Source of the DNA: Imperialibacter sp965651695
GTDB lineage: Bacteria; Bacteroidota; Bacteroidia; Cytophagales; Cyclobacteriaceae
DNA length: 64,000 nt
Direction of reading: 5' to 3'
Assembly: GCA_965651695.1 (NCBI GenBank)
Contig: CBFGTI010000008.1
Span: 6,187 to 70,186, forward strand
How positions within the stretch are numbered: position 1 is the stretch's first letter; every line of letters begins with the position of its first letter. Under the pieces are notes generated by a model. The model had not been told where the DNA came from. It saw only the letters and a list, made by a program, of their open reading frames with translations, and did not search any database. Positions 1-8,690 of the stretch are shown here, in pieces. A program made the position numbers and the translations under genes.

Positions 1-1
1 A

Positions 2-1420
2 ACACCCGAACAGCAGAATCGGCTGGATGCGGCCCGCACAAGCTTCGACAAGCCGGTGATTATTATTACAGAAGCTGAGGCCGTAAAAAACGAAAAGTCG
101 AGAGCGAAATCAACCAAAACCTGGGTGTTTCATGCCGAGCAGGTCCGCGACTTCGCTTTTGTTTCTTCGCGCAAATTTATCTGGGACGCCCAAGCTGTAA
201 AAATTAACGACAAAACTCCGCTGGCGATGAGCCTTTACCCTAAAGAAGGAAATCCACTGTGGGAAAAGGAGTCGACCAAAGCCGTGGTAAACACCCTAAA
301 AACCTACTCAAAATATACCATCGACTATCCATATCCTGTAGCCCAATCGATTCACACGGCATCTATCGGCATGGAATACCCGATGATCTGCTTCAACTAC
401 GGGCGGCCCAACCCCAACGGTTCATACTCACGGGCTATACTTGAAGGAATGGTTGGCGTAATAGTGCACGAGGTGGGGCACAACTACTTCCCGATGATCA
501 TCAACAACGATGAGCGGCAGTGGGCATGGATGGATGAGGGTATTAATACCTTCCTCGAGCACCAAACCATTGTTGAAAACTACCCGGACTTTGATACTAC
601 CTGGGGCACCCCGCAGGGCGTAACAAGGTACATGAAAGGAGAAAAAAGCCAGCTCCGCCCAATCATGACCAACCCCGAACAGGGCAAATCGCTCGGTTAC
701 GAAGCTTACGGCAAGCCCTCGGCCGGTCTGGTGTTGCTTCGCGAAACAATAATGGGACCTGAGCTCTTCGACAAAGCATTTAAAGAATACGCCGAGCGGT
801 GGGCGTTTAAGCACCCGTCGCCGGCCGATTTCTTCCGTACAATGGAAGATGCTTCAGCCGTCGACCTCGATTGGTTCTGGAAGGGCTGGTTTTATAGCGT
901 TGATGCCTGCGACATTGCGGTAGACAACGTGCAGTGGTACCGGATGAAAGTGGATGAGAAAGGTTTTGAAAACCAGATTGCAGCCAGTGTGTCTAACGAT
1001 CTGGGTAGCGGTGGCGCTATGGAAAACGGACTATCGGCTCCCAAGCCGTTTAAATATTCGAACACCGGAAATGGCGAATATGGCGAGTTTAAGGCCCGGG
1101 TGGACGATAAAGCCATCCAGAAGAAAAATGCCGACAGAAACTTTTACGAGGTAACGCTTAAAAACGAAGGCGGCCTGGTGATGCCGGTAATTATCGAATG
1201 GACTTTTGCAGATGGCACGAAAGAGATTGAACGGCTGCCCGCGGAAATTTGGAGACTGAACGAGAATGTGGTGACCAAAGTTTTCGCGAAAGATAAGCAG
1301 GTAGTAAGCCTGAAGCTAGACCCTATGCAAGAGCTGCCCGACGTGGACGAACAAAACGACGTGTACCCGCAGGTAGACGCGCAGTCGAGGTTCGAAAGGT
1401 TTAAAAACGGCACGAACTAA
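2..1420 (+). CDS. M1 family zinc aminopeptidase, C-terminal part (5' end outside window)
   Basis: The reading frame is already open at base 2, so the gene starts before the window and the GTG at 56 is not its real start. The visible 470 or so residues carry the M1 signature: a SIGMEYPM segment (GAMEN-like exopeptidase loop) near base 370, HEVGH at bases 467-481 (two zinc histidines and the general base Glu), and the third zinc ligand Glu in WMDEGINTF about 19 residues on. A C-terminal region of roughly 180 residues follows, with no obvious anchor. M1 enzymes remove N-terminal amino acids from peptides; Bacteroidota homologues of this kind are usually secreted or periplasmic, but the N-terminus needed to show that is missing. 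The gene converges with the minus-strand gene at 1493, with a hairpin between them. Confidence 0.93.
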   Translation, partial: TPEQQNRLDAARTSFDKPVIIITEAEAVKNEKSRAKSTKTWVFHAEQVRDFAFVSSRKFIWDAQAVKINDKTPLAMSLYPKEGNPLWEKESTKAVVNTLKTYSKYTIDYPYPVAQSIHTASIGMEYPMICFNYGRPNPNGSYSRAILEGMVGVIVHEVGHNYFPMIINNDERQWAWMDEGINTFLEHQTIVENYPDFDTTWGTPQGVTRYMKGEKSQLRPIMTNPEQGKSLGYEAYGKPSAGLVLLRETIMGPELFDKAFKEYAERWAFKHPSPADFFRTMEDASAVDLDWFWKGWFYSVDACDIAVDNVQWYRMKVDEKGFENQIAASVSNDLGSGGAMENGLSAPKPFKYSNTGNGEYGEFKARVDDKAIQKKNADRNFYEVTLKNEGGLVMPVIIEWTFADGTKEIERLPAEIWRLNENVVTKVFAKDKQVVSLKLDPMQELPDVDEQNDVYPQVDAQSRFERFKNGTN

Positions 1421-1433
1421 TTAATAAAGCAAT

Positions 1434-1471
1434 GCGGGATAAGGTGCACATAGGCTGCTACTTTATCCCGC
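1434..1471. terminator. Bidirectional hairpin terminator between convergent genes
   Basis: GCGGGATAA at 1434-1442 pairs perfectly with TTATCCCGC at 1463-1471 around a 20-base loop. It is flanked by AAAG on the left and CTTT on the right, so both strands end the stem in a short T run. It lies in the 72-bp gap between two convergent stop codons. Confidence 0.6.
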
Positions 1472-1492
1472 TTTCATTCCCGGGCCGGTCCC

Positions 1493-2638
1493 TCACCGGA
1501 TTTTCAATTCATCTTTAAAGTTGTTGATGTAGTTTGTAAGCGCTTCATCCACTGTTTCGTCGGCATCCCATTTGGTGCCAAGGTAAATGTCGCCCGTGGC
1601 AAGGTGCTTCACATAAAACTTGTAAACCGGAGCGCTTACCGGTATAGTCCTCAGCACCGTTTTGCCGTCTTTCACCTTCATGGTAATGTAGTCGGTTTCG
1701 GTCCGATCAACCTCGTAGTTCAGCAGTTCTCTTATAGTATAGCCAGTGGTGTGCAGGTTGAGCAGCACATATTGAAATCCCTGCTGGTATAGTTTTTTTT
1801 CATCGCCGTCAAAAGCTACCATCTCGTACGAAAAAGGGTAATTTTTCAGCGTGCTTTCAAGTACGTTGTTGGCCCTGGCTACACCAGCGTTATATTTTTC
1901 AACTTCCTTTTCAACATTATTGTTTACCACGCCGCCGGGTCTGTCGGCTGGTACTTCTACTTTCGTATACATGGGCACCGCCAGCTTATCTATTTTTAAG
2001 TCTACAGCAAACGAGGGAAACCGGCGGCTTTTGATGATATCCACATCAGAGAAAAATTCCGGTGTTTCGGTTATAAGAAAGTTTTTTTGCTCTTGTTTCG
2101 ATCTGTATACTGCCCTGCCAAGGTTTTTTACCACCTTTTCCTGGTCTTTATCCTGGTCTTTCCAGGCTGGTTGGCCGTGACTCATAAACGACTTGCCGCC
2201 ATTGTACGGCGTAATGACCACCACCACACGCTCGCTTTCTTTTCCGGCTATTTTAAGATTTACCTTGCTCAGCAGGATCAGGTTTTTTATCTGGCGGCTG
2301 TTGAGAAATTCACTGAACGCTTCGGTAGCGTCTACACCGGCCATCACGTCTTCCATGTTCAGGTACATCACAGCATCGATGCCCATTTTGCGGAATTCGC
2401 GGTGCATTTCAGCAGAAAAAGCTTTCCAGTCGCCTCTTTCGGCCATCCGGGAGCTACGGGGCGGCACGCTTACAAGTACGGCCGAGCGGCTTGCCAGCAG
2501 GTCGGCGGGCAGCTCATTTACATACTCAAGAAAGCGAAAGCCCACAATGTTGATGTCCTCTTCCTGGGCCCTGGCCAGATCGATAGTAAAAACACTCAAG
2601 GCAAAAATTATCAGATATTTCATAAGGGAATATTTCAA
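1493..2638 (-). CDS. Secreted protein of unknown function
   Basis: The protein has 381 residues and begins with a clear signal peptide (hydrophobic YLIIFALSVFTI, then ARA before QEEDI), so it should reach the periplasm or beyond. A second in-frame ATG at 2623 would give a more compact signal sequence and is equally possible. I do not recognise the family. The mature part is a mixed alpha/beta sequence without membrane segments; it has a region that reads like a nucleotide-free Rossmann-like fold (VLVSVPPRSSRM, VMYLNMEDVM), but that is only an impression. It is divergent from the M28 peptidase at 2707, with a short shared upstream region of about 68 bases. The function is unknown; expression as a real gene is well supported by codon pattern and length. 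Confidence 0.75.
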   Translation of the reverse strand: MKYSLMKYLIIFALSVFTIDLARAQEEDINIVGFRFLEYVNELPADLLASRSAVLVSVPPRSSRMAERGDWKAFSAEMHREFRKMGIDAVMYLNMEDVMAGVDATEAFSEFLNSRQIKNLILLSKVNLKIAGKESERVVVVITPYNGGKSFMSHGQPAWKDQDKDQEKVVKNLGRAVYRSKQEQKNFLITETPEFFSDVDIIKSRRFPSFAVDLKIDKLAVPMYTKVEVPADRPGGVVNNNVEKEVEKYNAGVARANNVLESTLKNYPFSYEMVAFDGDEKKLYQQGFQYVLLNLHTTGYTIRELLNYEVDRTETDYITMKVKDGKTVLRTIPVSAPVYKFYVKHLATGDIYLGTKWDADETVDEALTNYINNFKDELKIR

Positions 2639-2706
2639 CCGACTTGTGATATTGAATGCGATAAGTTTCTATAATTACCACAGAAATGCAAGATGACCCC
2701 AAAAAG

Positions 2707-3621
2707 ATGCTAAAACGAAAATCCATTTTGTGGCTGCCACTGCTAATGGTGCTGGCAAGCTCTCAGCAAATATGGGCCCAATCCCCGGTCGATTCGACCC
2801 GTCTGCTCTCCGACCTGAAATTTTTGTCGTCAGCTGAAATGGGCGGGCGAAAAACGGGCAGCGAAGGCAGCCAAAAAGCGATGGAGTTTATCGAAGCAGA
2901 GCTGCAGAAAGCGGGCACAAAACCCTGGAATGGAAAGTGGCGCCATAATTTCGCAATTGATGCCAAAGGCTACCCCAACTCAGGCACAAATGTGGTTGCA
3001 TACCTAAAAGGAAGCAGCGACTCCCTGATAGTAGTGTCGGCCCATTACGACCACCTGGGAGCAGAAGGTGGCAAAATTCATTATGGTGCGGACGACAATG
3101 CCTCCGGCGTAGCAGTGCTGCTCGAAGCGGCAAGGTATTTTTCCAAAGCGAACGAGCTCCCCTACACGTTGGTATTTGCCGCTTTTGATGCTGAAGAAAA
3201 GGGCCTTTTGGGAGCGTATGCTTTCGTGGAGGACCTGGCTAAAGCCGGCGCCGCTGTAAAGCTAAACCTTAACATGGACATGGTAAGCAAAGGCTACAAA
3301 AATGAATTGTTTGTGGCAGGCACTTACCATTACCCCGGGCTTAAAAAGTGGATCGACACCACCGGGGCAGTTTATTCGAAGGTACAGCTAAAAACAGGGC
3401 ACGACTTGCCCGGCTCGGGCCACGACGATTGGACCTTCGCTTCCGACCATGGGCCGTTTCACAAGCAAAAGATTCCGTTTCTCTATTTTGGCGTGGAGGA
3501 CCACCCGCATTACCATCAGCCGACGGATACCTTCGATAAAACACCGCATAGCTTCTTTCTGCATTCAGCGGAAACCATTATTGGATTTGTAAACCACTAC
3601 CTCTACAATGAGCGACAATAA
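2707..3621 (+). CDS. M28 family secreted zinc peptidase
   Basis: M28 enzymes are co-catalytic two-zinc aminopeptidases or carboxypeptidases. All the expected ligands are visible: HYDHLG near residue 113, DDNASG near 129, the catalytic/ligand pair in FDAEEKG near 163, NMDM near 191, and the late His in HYHQPTDTFDK. I take the ATG at 2707 as start because it directly precedes a good signal peptide (KRKSILWLPLLMVLASS, cleavage after WAQ); an in-frame ATG at 2686 would add seven charged residues. The product is about 304 residues, typical for the compact secreted members in Bacteroidota. Its last 14 bases overlap the start of the downstream DNA glycosylase, so the two are probably co-transcribed although their functions look unrelated. 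Confidence 0.9.
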   Translation: MLKRKSILWLPLLMVLASSQQIWAQSPVDSTRLLSDLKFLSSAEMGGRKTGSEGSQKAMEFIEAELQKAGTKPWNGKWRHNFAIDAKGYPNSGTNVVAYLKGSSDSLIVVSAHYDHLGAEGGKIHYGADDNASGVAVLLEAARYFSKANELPYTLVFAAFDAEEKGLLGAYAFVEDLAKAGAAVKLNLNMDMVSKGYKNELFVAGTYHYPGLKKWIDTTGAVYSKVQLKTGHDLPGSGHDDWTFASDHGPFHKQKIPFLYFGVEDHPHYHQPTDTFDKTPHSFFLHSAETIIGFVNHYLYNERQ

Positions 3622-4192
3622 ACACCGCTGCGCATGGTGCATCGGCCATTTCGACGAGTACATGCGCTACCACGACGAAGAATGGGGCGCGCCGGTACAC
3701 GACGACCAGAAGCACTTCGAGTTTCTGATTTTAGAGGGCGCACAGGCCGGCCTTAGCTGGAGTACGATTTTGAAGAAAAGAGAAGGCTACAGGCAGGCTT
3801 TCGCCAACTTTAATGTGGAGGAGGTAGCACAGTTTACGCCGGGAATAGTAGAAGAGCTGCTGCTGTTTCCCGGCATCATCAGAAACCGGCTAAAAGTTAC
3901 CGCCGCAGTTAATAACGCAAAGCAGTTTTTAAAGGTGCAGGAAGAATTTGGCAGTTTCGACAGCTACATCTGGCAGTTTGTAGGCGGCAAGCCGATAGTG
4001 AACGGCTGGACGAGTAGTAAGCAAGTGCCTGCTACCACCAAAGAGTCGGATGCGCTCAGCAAAGACCTGAAAAAGCGGGGGTTCAAGTTTGTGGGCAGCA
4101 CAGTTATTTATGCGCACATGCAGGCCTGTGGATTAGTGAACGACCACACGGTGGATTGCTTCAGGTATGAGGAGGTGAAGGGGATGCGGTAA
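3608..4192 (+). CDS. tag: DNA-3-methyladenine glycosylase I (Tag family)
   Basis: This is the cytoplasmic base-excision repair enzyme that removes 3-methyladenine from alkylated DNA. The sequence follows the family from end to end: CAWC near residue 8 and YHDEEWG near residue 21 at the N-terminus, FLILEGAQAGLSW with the substrate-pocket Glu and Trp, and MQACGLVNDHTVDC near the C-terminus. The Cys and His residues match the structural zinc site known in E. coli Tag (one Cys and one His from each end). Length 194 is normal for the family. The start overlaps the end of the M28 peptidase gene by 14 bases, suggesting translational coupling. It converges with the yoeB remnant 22 bases downstream. 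Confidence 0.95.
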   Translation: MSDNKHRCAWCIGHFDEYMRYHDEEWGAPVHDDQKHFEFLILEGAQAGLSWSTILKKREGYRQAFANFNVEEVAQFTPGIVEELLLFPGIIRNRLKVTAAVNNAKQFLKVQEEFGSFDSYIWQFVGGKPIVNGWTSSKQVPATTKESDALSKDLKKRGFKFVGSTVIYAHMQACGLVNDHTVDCFRYEEVKGMR

Positions 4193-4214
4193 TATTACCT
4201 GTCGCTAATGAAAT

Positions 4215-4468
4215 TTAATAGTGGTATCTGCATTGGACTATTTCCACGGAATCGTTTTTTACCCTATACAGTAGCCTGTGCTCAAGGTCAATCCTTCTGG
4301 ACCAGAGTTCCGAAAAATCATGCTTTAGAGGATCTGGCTTGCCGGTACCTTCGTAGGGTGTGTGGAGCACTTCTTTTATAAGATTATTAATTTTCCTTAA
4401 CTTCTGCTTGTCGGTCTGCTGCCAGTGCAAATAGTCCCCACAAACTTTGGAGCAAAGATGAGCTTCAT
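4215..4468 (-). pseudogene. yoeB: YoeB-type mRNA interferase toxin, frameshifted near codon 10
   Basis: From the ATG at 4468 the first codons read MKLIFAPKFV, the expected start of a YoeB toxin, and this ATG overlaps the antitoxin stop as ATGA, the usual arrangement of these pairs. The frame then runs into TAA after 23 codons. The rest of YoeB (GDYLHWQQTDK, HTPYEGTGKPDPLKH, WSRRIDLEHRLLYR, final CRYHY) continues in the next frame to 4217. One missing base in the GGGG run at about 4436-4440 explains the break: a fifth G would give V-G-D-Y and restore a toxin of about 84 residues. The catalytic end looks intact. An ATG at 4505 opens the second frame, but it lies inside the antitoxin gene and its first residues are unlike YoeB. 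It could also be an assembly error in a homopolymer. Confidence 0.75.
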
Positions 4469-4713
4469 TCCTCAATAAGCTCTTTGATAATGCCTTTTCC
4501 TTCATCCAGCTCTTTGATGGCTTCTTTTATGCGGTTGACATTTTTAGGACTGCCCAAAGGATGAAACGGTTCATTGATAAGGTCGTAGTCCGATTTCAGC
4601 GTCACAACAGTATCTTCTACTTTCAACCGGGCTGCAAAATGGGGCTTCTTACTACGTAAAACCCTATCAATGAAGCTTTTGAGATACTGTCTGAAGTTGG
4701 ATTGGATTGCCAT
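4465..4713 (-). CDS. yefM: YefM-type antitoxin (Phd/YefM family)
   Basis: The 82-residue protein has the layout of YefM: an N-terminal DNA-binding half starting with SNFRQYLKSFIDRV and a C-terminal tail SPKNVNRIKEAIKELDEG ending ELIEE, which in characterised homologues wraps around and blocks the YoeB active site. Such antitoxins bind an operator in their own promoter and repress the pair together with the toxin. The stop codon overlaps the toxin ATG by four bases (ATGA). The promoter must lie in the short gap before 4732. The antitoxin itself seems intact, while its partner toxin is frameshifted. Confidence 0.85.
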   Translation of the reverse strand: MAIQSNFRQYLKSFIDRVLRSKKPHFAARLKVEDTVVTLKSDYDLINEPFHPLGSPKNVNRIKEAIKELDEGKGIIKELIEE

Positions 4714-4731
4714 GGCGTTTTATCTTACGTT

Positions 4732-5394
4732 TCACAACTCAAGCACAATGTCTTTCTTCAGAAAAGTAACCTTCCACAGCCCCCTCCATTCGCCCAGCTG
4801 ATAGCCGGTGGCTTTGTCTTCCGGGTAAAGCTCCTGTAGTTTCTGCGCCGCTTCAGCCGTAAGCTCTTTTCCTTTTTCGCCATGGCACTGCAAGCAAAGG
4901 GCAGCCCCTATCATAATCGGCCGGGTGTAAATTACCTGCTCCGCCCCGTCTTCCGCATAAACCTCGTCACGCATTTCCTGCCCCTGCTCAGCCGCATAAG
5001 CGTAGGCTTCCACAATGGGCTCTTCTTCGGCGGTGGGAGCATCGTTGGGGTTTCTCCATTTGTTGCTGACACGCCGGATCTCCGCTTTGTGCACCTGCGA
5101 AAGTGAATCCATTATCGGAAGGGCGTTTATATTGCAAAACTCTATGGCTCCCACAACTCCCTCCGACTGTATTTTCTTCATCAGCGTTTGCAGGAGCGCT
5201 TTCTGTGCCTCGTCGGTCACAGCTTTGCCCTTTTCTCTGGCCTTTTCCACGATCTCCGAAGGCAGCACCCGCTTTATCTCTCTGTCATTCATTTCCTTCT
5301 TTACTTGCTCGGTTTCTTCAGCAGATCGCTCCATCGGCCCGCAACCGGTAGTTCCCAAATGGATGAGTATCAGAAAAGTAAAAAGTCGCTGCAT
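4732..5394 (-). CDS. Tll0287-like (DUF3365) c-type haem lipoprotein
   Basis: The N-terminus is a lipoprotein signal with lipobox LGTTGC, so Cys18 should be lipidated and the protein anchored to a membrane facing the periplasm. The single CLQCH motif near residue 167 is a c-type haem attachment site. The surrounding pattern (an early helix, FCNINALPIMDSL, then VSNKWRNPNDAPTAEE and the late haem motif) matches the Tll0287-like/DUF3365 family, a PAS-like fold that binds one haem and is used as a sensory or redox domain. Here it stands alone without a kinase or cyclase domain. Between lipidation site and domain is a charged linker rich in Glu and Lys. What it senses or carries electrons for cannot be told from the neighbours. 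Confidence 0.82.
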   Translation of the reverse strand: MQRLFTFLILIHLGTTGCGPMERSAEETEQVKKEMNDREIKRVLPSEIVEKAREKGKAVTDEAQKALLQTLMKKIQSEGVVGAIEFCNINALPIMDSLSQVHKAEIRRVSNKWRNPNDAPTAEEEPIVEAYAYAAEQGQEMRDEVYAEDGAEQVIYTRPIMIGAALCLQCHGEKGKELTAEAAQKLQELYPEDKATGYQLGEWRGLWKVTFLKKDIVLEL

Positions 5395-5551
5395 AGGAAA
5401 AGTCTGTTAGTTAATACCGGGGTCGTTTCGTTAGCGCTTCAAAACCTCCTCCCTTCCTAATCCCGGAAGCAAGAGGCGGTCTAACCAAACCAACACCGTG
5501 GTTGATATGTGAAAATAACTACTCTAACTCACAAAAAGATCACGGGTTTGT

Positions 5552-5559
5552 TAATTTTG
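5552..5559 (+). promoter_or_regulatory. Candidate -7 element of the prfA promoter
   Basis: TAATTTTG matches the Bacteroidota -7 consensus TAnnTTTG and sits 18 bases before the prfA ATG at 5578. No convincing -33 TTG is placed at the right distance, so this is only a candidate. It favours 5578 over the upstream in-frame start at 5509. Confidence 0.35.
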
Positions 5560-5577
5560 TGGCTTAATTTTTCGGCA

Positions 5578-6648
5578 ATGCTGGACAAACTAGAAGCAAT
5601 AAAGAAGCGATTTGAAGAGGTAAGCGACCTGATCGTGCAGCCCGATGCCATGGCAGATATGGCCAAATACACCAAGCTGCACAAAGAATACAAGGAGCTG
5701 AGCAAGATTGTCACCAAATTTAACGAATACAAAAAGGTATTAAACGATATAAAAGGCGCCAAGGAACTGCTGAGCAAGGAGAAGGATAGTGAGTTGCGAG
5801 AAATGGCCAAAATGGAGCTTGACGAGCTTAATCCGCGGGAGGAGCAGCTGGAAGAGGAGCTAAAAAAACTGCTGATCCCTAAAGACCCCAACGACAGCAA
5901 AGACGCTATTCTTGAGGTGCGGGGCGGCACCGGTGGCGATGAGGCTGCGATATTTGCTGGCGACCTCTTCAGGATGTACCAGCGATTTGCCGAACAAAAA
6001 GGTTGGAAGCTTACCGTGCTCGATTTAACCGAAGGTACCTCGGGCGGATACAAAGAAATAATAGCCACTGTAAGCGGTGAGGATGTGTACGGGCAGCTAA
6101 AATTTGAGTCGGGTGTGCACCGGGTGCAGCGGGTGCCTGCCACCGAAACACAGGGCCGGGTGCATACTTCGGCAGCCAGTGTGGCTGTACTGCCCGAAAT
6201 GGAAGAAGTGGAGGTGGAGCTTAACATGAACGACATCCGCAAAGACACGTTCTGCTCTTCGGGGCCGGGTGGTCAATCGGTAAATACCACCTATTCGGCT
6301 ATCCGCCTTACGCACATTCCCACAGGTATAGTAGTTAGCTGCCAGGACGAAAAGTCGCAGATAAAAAACTTCGAAAAGGCGCTGAAGGTGCTTCGGTCAC
6401 GTATTTACGAGGTGGAGCTGAAGAAACACAACGATGAAGTGGGCGCCCAGCGCAAGTCGATGGTGGGCAGTGGCGACCGGTCCGACAAAATTCGCACGTA
6501 CAACTATCCTCAAAGCCGTGTTACAGACCATCGCATCGGTTATACGGTATACAACCTGCCTGCGGTAATGGATGGCGATATAGGTGATTTCATCGAGCAG
6601 CTTCGCATTGCCGAAAATGCCGAAAAGCTAAAGGATGGAGAGAAATAA
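5578..6648 (+). CDS. prfA: Peptide chain release factor 1
   Basis: RF1 reads UAA and UAG stop codons on the ribosome and triggers release of the finished protein. The diagnostic features are present: the codon-recognition tripeptide PAT within RVPATETQGRVHTSA, which separates RF1 from RF2, and the GGQ motif in SSGPGGQSVN that reaches the peptidyl-transferase centre. The start at 5578 (MLDKLEAIKKRFEE) gives 356 residues, the normal size, and removes a 23-residue upstream extension that has no counterpart in the family. The gene is followed, with a possible 14-base overlap, by a lipoprotein gene, so they may share a transcript by accident of layout. Confidence 0.98.
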   Translation: MLDKLEAIKKRFEEVSDLIVQPDAMADMAKYTKLHKEYKELSKIVTKFNEYKKVLNDIKGAKELLSKEKDSELREMAKMELDELNPREEQLEEELKKLLIPKDPNDSKDAILEVRGGTGGDEAAIFAGDLFRMYQRFAEQKGWKLTVLDLTEGTSGGYKEIIATVSGEDVYGQLKFESGVHRVQRVPATETQGRVHTSAASVAVLPEMEEVEVELNMNDIRKDTFCSSGPGGQSVNTTYSAIRLTHIPTGIVVSCQDEKSQIKNFEKALKVLRSRIYEVELKKHNDEVGAQRKSMVGSGDRSDKIRTYNYPQSRVTDHRIGYTVYNLPAVMDGDIGDFIEQLRIAENAEKLKDGEK

Positions 6649-6700
6649 TCTCGCCGCGGTTCGTTCAATATCCCAGGGTTTTCGGCGTTTTCTATCCGTT

Positions 6701-8089
6701 ATGCGTGGCCCATTTTTTTTGCTGGCAGCCATTGTGGCTGGCTTTTGTGCCTGTTCGCCCGAAGAAGAGATATTCCGCGACCTGGAGGACAGCGCAATTT
6801 ACTTTTCTACCGACACTTTGCGTTTCGATACCGTGCTTACCGGCACCCGTAGCCCGTCGTATCGGGTTATGTTGTTCAACCCAAACAAATATGGTGTCAT
6901 TATCCCGTCTGTTGGCTTACAGGGGGCCGACTCACCTTACACCATTACCCTAAATGGAGAAACCGGGCGTAGGTTTACCAACGTGAAGATACTTGGCAAG
7001 GATAGCCTGCTTTTGCTTATCGACGTGCAGCTGCCGGTCAATAACCAGGCGGCACCGCAGTTGGCCAGGGAATACGTGGAGATTGGAGGCGCGGCACGGC
7101 CATTTCTAGTGATGGAAGCCTGGGGACAGGATGCCACATTTTATAGCGGACTCCATTTGATTACAGATGATACAGTATGGGACTCTTTGGCTCCTTACGT
7201 AATTCAAGACAGTTTGCTGGTAACCGAAAACGCCACCCTCACTATTAATGAAGGTGTGCACGTAATCATGCGGCCCGGCAGCTTTTTTTTTGTTGCAGGA
7301 AGATTGATAACAGCGGGCAGTGCTAAGAAGCAGGTAGTTTTTCGAAATGAAAGAACAGATGCTAACTACAAAAATGCACCTGGCCAATGGGGAGCCATCT
7401 ACTTTTTAGAGGGCAGCAGTGGCAATTCTCTCAACCATACGGTTATAAAAAACGGAGATATAGGCCTGCGCATCGGCACCCCCGACGACGATGATGTGCC
7501 GGACGTTACCCTTTCCAACTGTGTCATTGCCAACATGTCGTCCGACGGTATTCTTGCTTTTTCAAGCGATGTGTATGCTTACAACACCGTGGTTTACAAT
7601 AGTGCCAGGTACCTGGCGGGCCATTTTGCAGGTGGCAACTATCGCTACGAGCATTGCACATTTTCCAATTACCCCAACGACTTCTTCAGGGAAGACCCGG
7701 CAGTACTATTTGCCGACAATCTATTGCTGGACAACGAGGAACTGCTGGTGGCACCTCTTGCCATCCAAATTGTCAATTCGGTAGTTTGGGGAACAGAACC
7801 CGAGGAAATCGAAATAAACACAGAAGGAGGTACTGCCTCTATATTTCAGGTTCGCAATAGCCTTTTAAAAACCACCAATTCCCTTCTTCAGGCGGGTGAC
7901 AACATCACCGATAAACCCCCGCGGTTTTTCAATGAATTTTTGTACGATTACCGGCCCGACAGTCTCTCGCCGCTGATAAATGCGGGCACCAATAGAAACA
8001 TTGAGCTGGATATTCTCGGCTTGCCGCGAGACAGCCTGCCCGATATTGGCGCCTATGAATGGCGGGAAGGACAGAAGAGAGGCGACTAA
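6701..8089 (+). CDS. Lipoprotein with right-handed parallel beta-helix
   Basis: Starting at the ATG at 6701, the protein opens with MRGPFFLLAAIVAGFCAC, a lipoprotein signal with a lipobox; an ATG at 6635 would add 22 residues ahead of it and overlap prfA. The middle (about residues 170-400) shows repeated short turns such as TVIKNGDIGLRI, LSNCVIANMSSDGI and YAYNTVVYNSA, the pattern of a parallel beta-helix as in polysaccharide-acting or structural surface proteins. The C-terminus LPDIGAYEW is typical of Bacteroidota beta-helix proteins. No catalytic Asp or Lys constellation of a known lyase family could be assigned. It probably acts at the cell surface; the ligand or substrate is unknown. Confidence 0.72.
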   Translation: MRGPFFLLAAIVAGFCACSPEEEIFRDLEDSAIYFSTDTLRFDTVLTGTRSPSYRVMLFNPNKYGVIIPSVGLQGADSPYTITLNGETGRRFTNVKILGKDSLLLLIDVQLPVNNQAAPQLAREYVEIGGAARPFLVMEAWGQDATFYSGLHLITDDTVWDSLAPYVIQDSLLVTENATLTINEGVHVIMRPGSFFFVAGRLITAGSAKKQVVFRNERTDANYKNAPGQWGAIYFLEGSSGNSLNHTVIKNGDIGLRIGTPDDDDVPDVTLSNCVIANMSSDGILAFSSDVYAYNTVVYNSARYLAGHFAGGNYRYEHCTFSNYPNDFFREDPAVLFADNLLLDNEELLVAPLAIQIVNSVVWGTEPEEIEINTEGGTASIFQVRNSLLKTTNSLLQAGDNITDKPPRFFNEFLYDYRPDSLSPLINAGTNRNIELDILGLPRDSLPDIGAYEWREGQKRGD

Positions 8090-8134
8090 ATAGTGCTATA
8101 TTAAGCGACAGCCAGGCACATAATTACCAGTGAT

Positions 8135-8557
8135 ATGCATACTTTTCAGAAAGAGATCCGGCTAAAACCATACCCACGGGGGTTCCACCTCATTACATCG
8201 GAAATTGTGGCCCAATTTCCTGAGCTAAGGCAAATCAGCGCAGGTATGTTAACGGTGTTTATCAAGCATACTTCCGCCTCGCTAACCATCAACGAAAACG
8301 CCGATCCCACGGTACGAAAAGATTTCGAGAGCCATTTTAACGAAATGGTACCCGAAAATGCGCCTTACTACAGGCATACCAGCGAAGGCCCCGACGATAT
8401 GCCGGCTCACATCAAATCGTCGTTGCTGGGCTCCTCGGTTACTATTCCCATTACCAACGGACGCTTAAACCTCGGCACGTGGCAGGGTATTTACCTCTGC
8501 GAGCACCGCAACCATGGCGGCAGCAGGTCGCTGGTGGTTACGGCATGGGGTGGGTAG
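8135..8557 (+). CDS. YjbQ family protein (UPF0047)
   Basis: This 140-residue cytoplasmic protein is a clear member of the YjbQ/UPF0047 family: the conserved segments FIKHTSASLTINENADP, HTSEGPDDMPAHIKSSLLG, LGTWQGIYLCEHR and the closing SLVVTAWGG are all in order. Family members form trimers with a metal-like site built from conserved His and Asp residues; weak thiamin-phosphate synthase activity has been reported for some, but the physiological role is not settled. It appears to be a single-gene unit ending before a strong hairpin at 8631-8664. Confidence 0.93.
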   Translation: MHTFQKEIRLKPYPRGFHLITSEIVAQFPELRQISAGMLTVFIKHTSASLTINENADPTVRKDFESHFNEMVPENAPYYRHTSEGPDDMPAHIKSSLLGSSVTIPITNGRLNLGTWQGIYLCEHRNHGGSRSLVVTAWGG

Positions 8558-8630
8558 GGGTCGGTCTCAGCCCGCATCCTTATTGGAAACCACTTTTCAG
8601 CTTGATATACTCTTGCTTTAGTTCTAATAG

Positions 8631-8664
8631 AAGCGGCAAAGTCAAATGAATGGCTTTGCCGCTT
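8631..8664. terminator. Strong bidirectional hairpin terminator
   Basis: AAGCGGCAAAG (8631-8641) and CTTTGCCGCTT (8654-8664) form a perfect 11-bp stem with a 12-base loop, flanked by A-rich sequence on the left and ATTT on the right. It lies between the convergent yjbQ-like gene and the lipoprotein gene at 8691, and can serve both. Confidence 0.7.
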
Positions 8665-8690
8665 ATTTCAAATTAATTGCCCGTGCTGTT

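Noticed and set aside
5529..6248. Long minus-strand frame (239 codons) opposite prfA
   Set aside because: It is very Ser-rich and low in complexity, as expected for the antisense of a Glu/Lys-rich gene; prfA is certain on the other strand.
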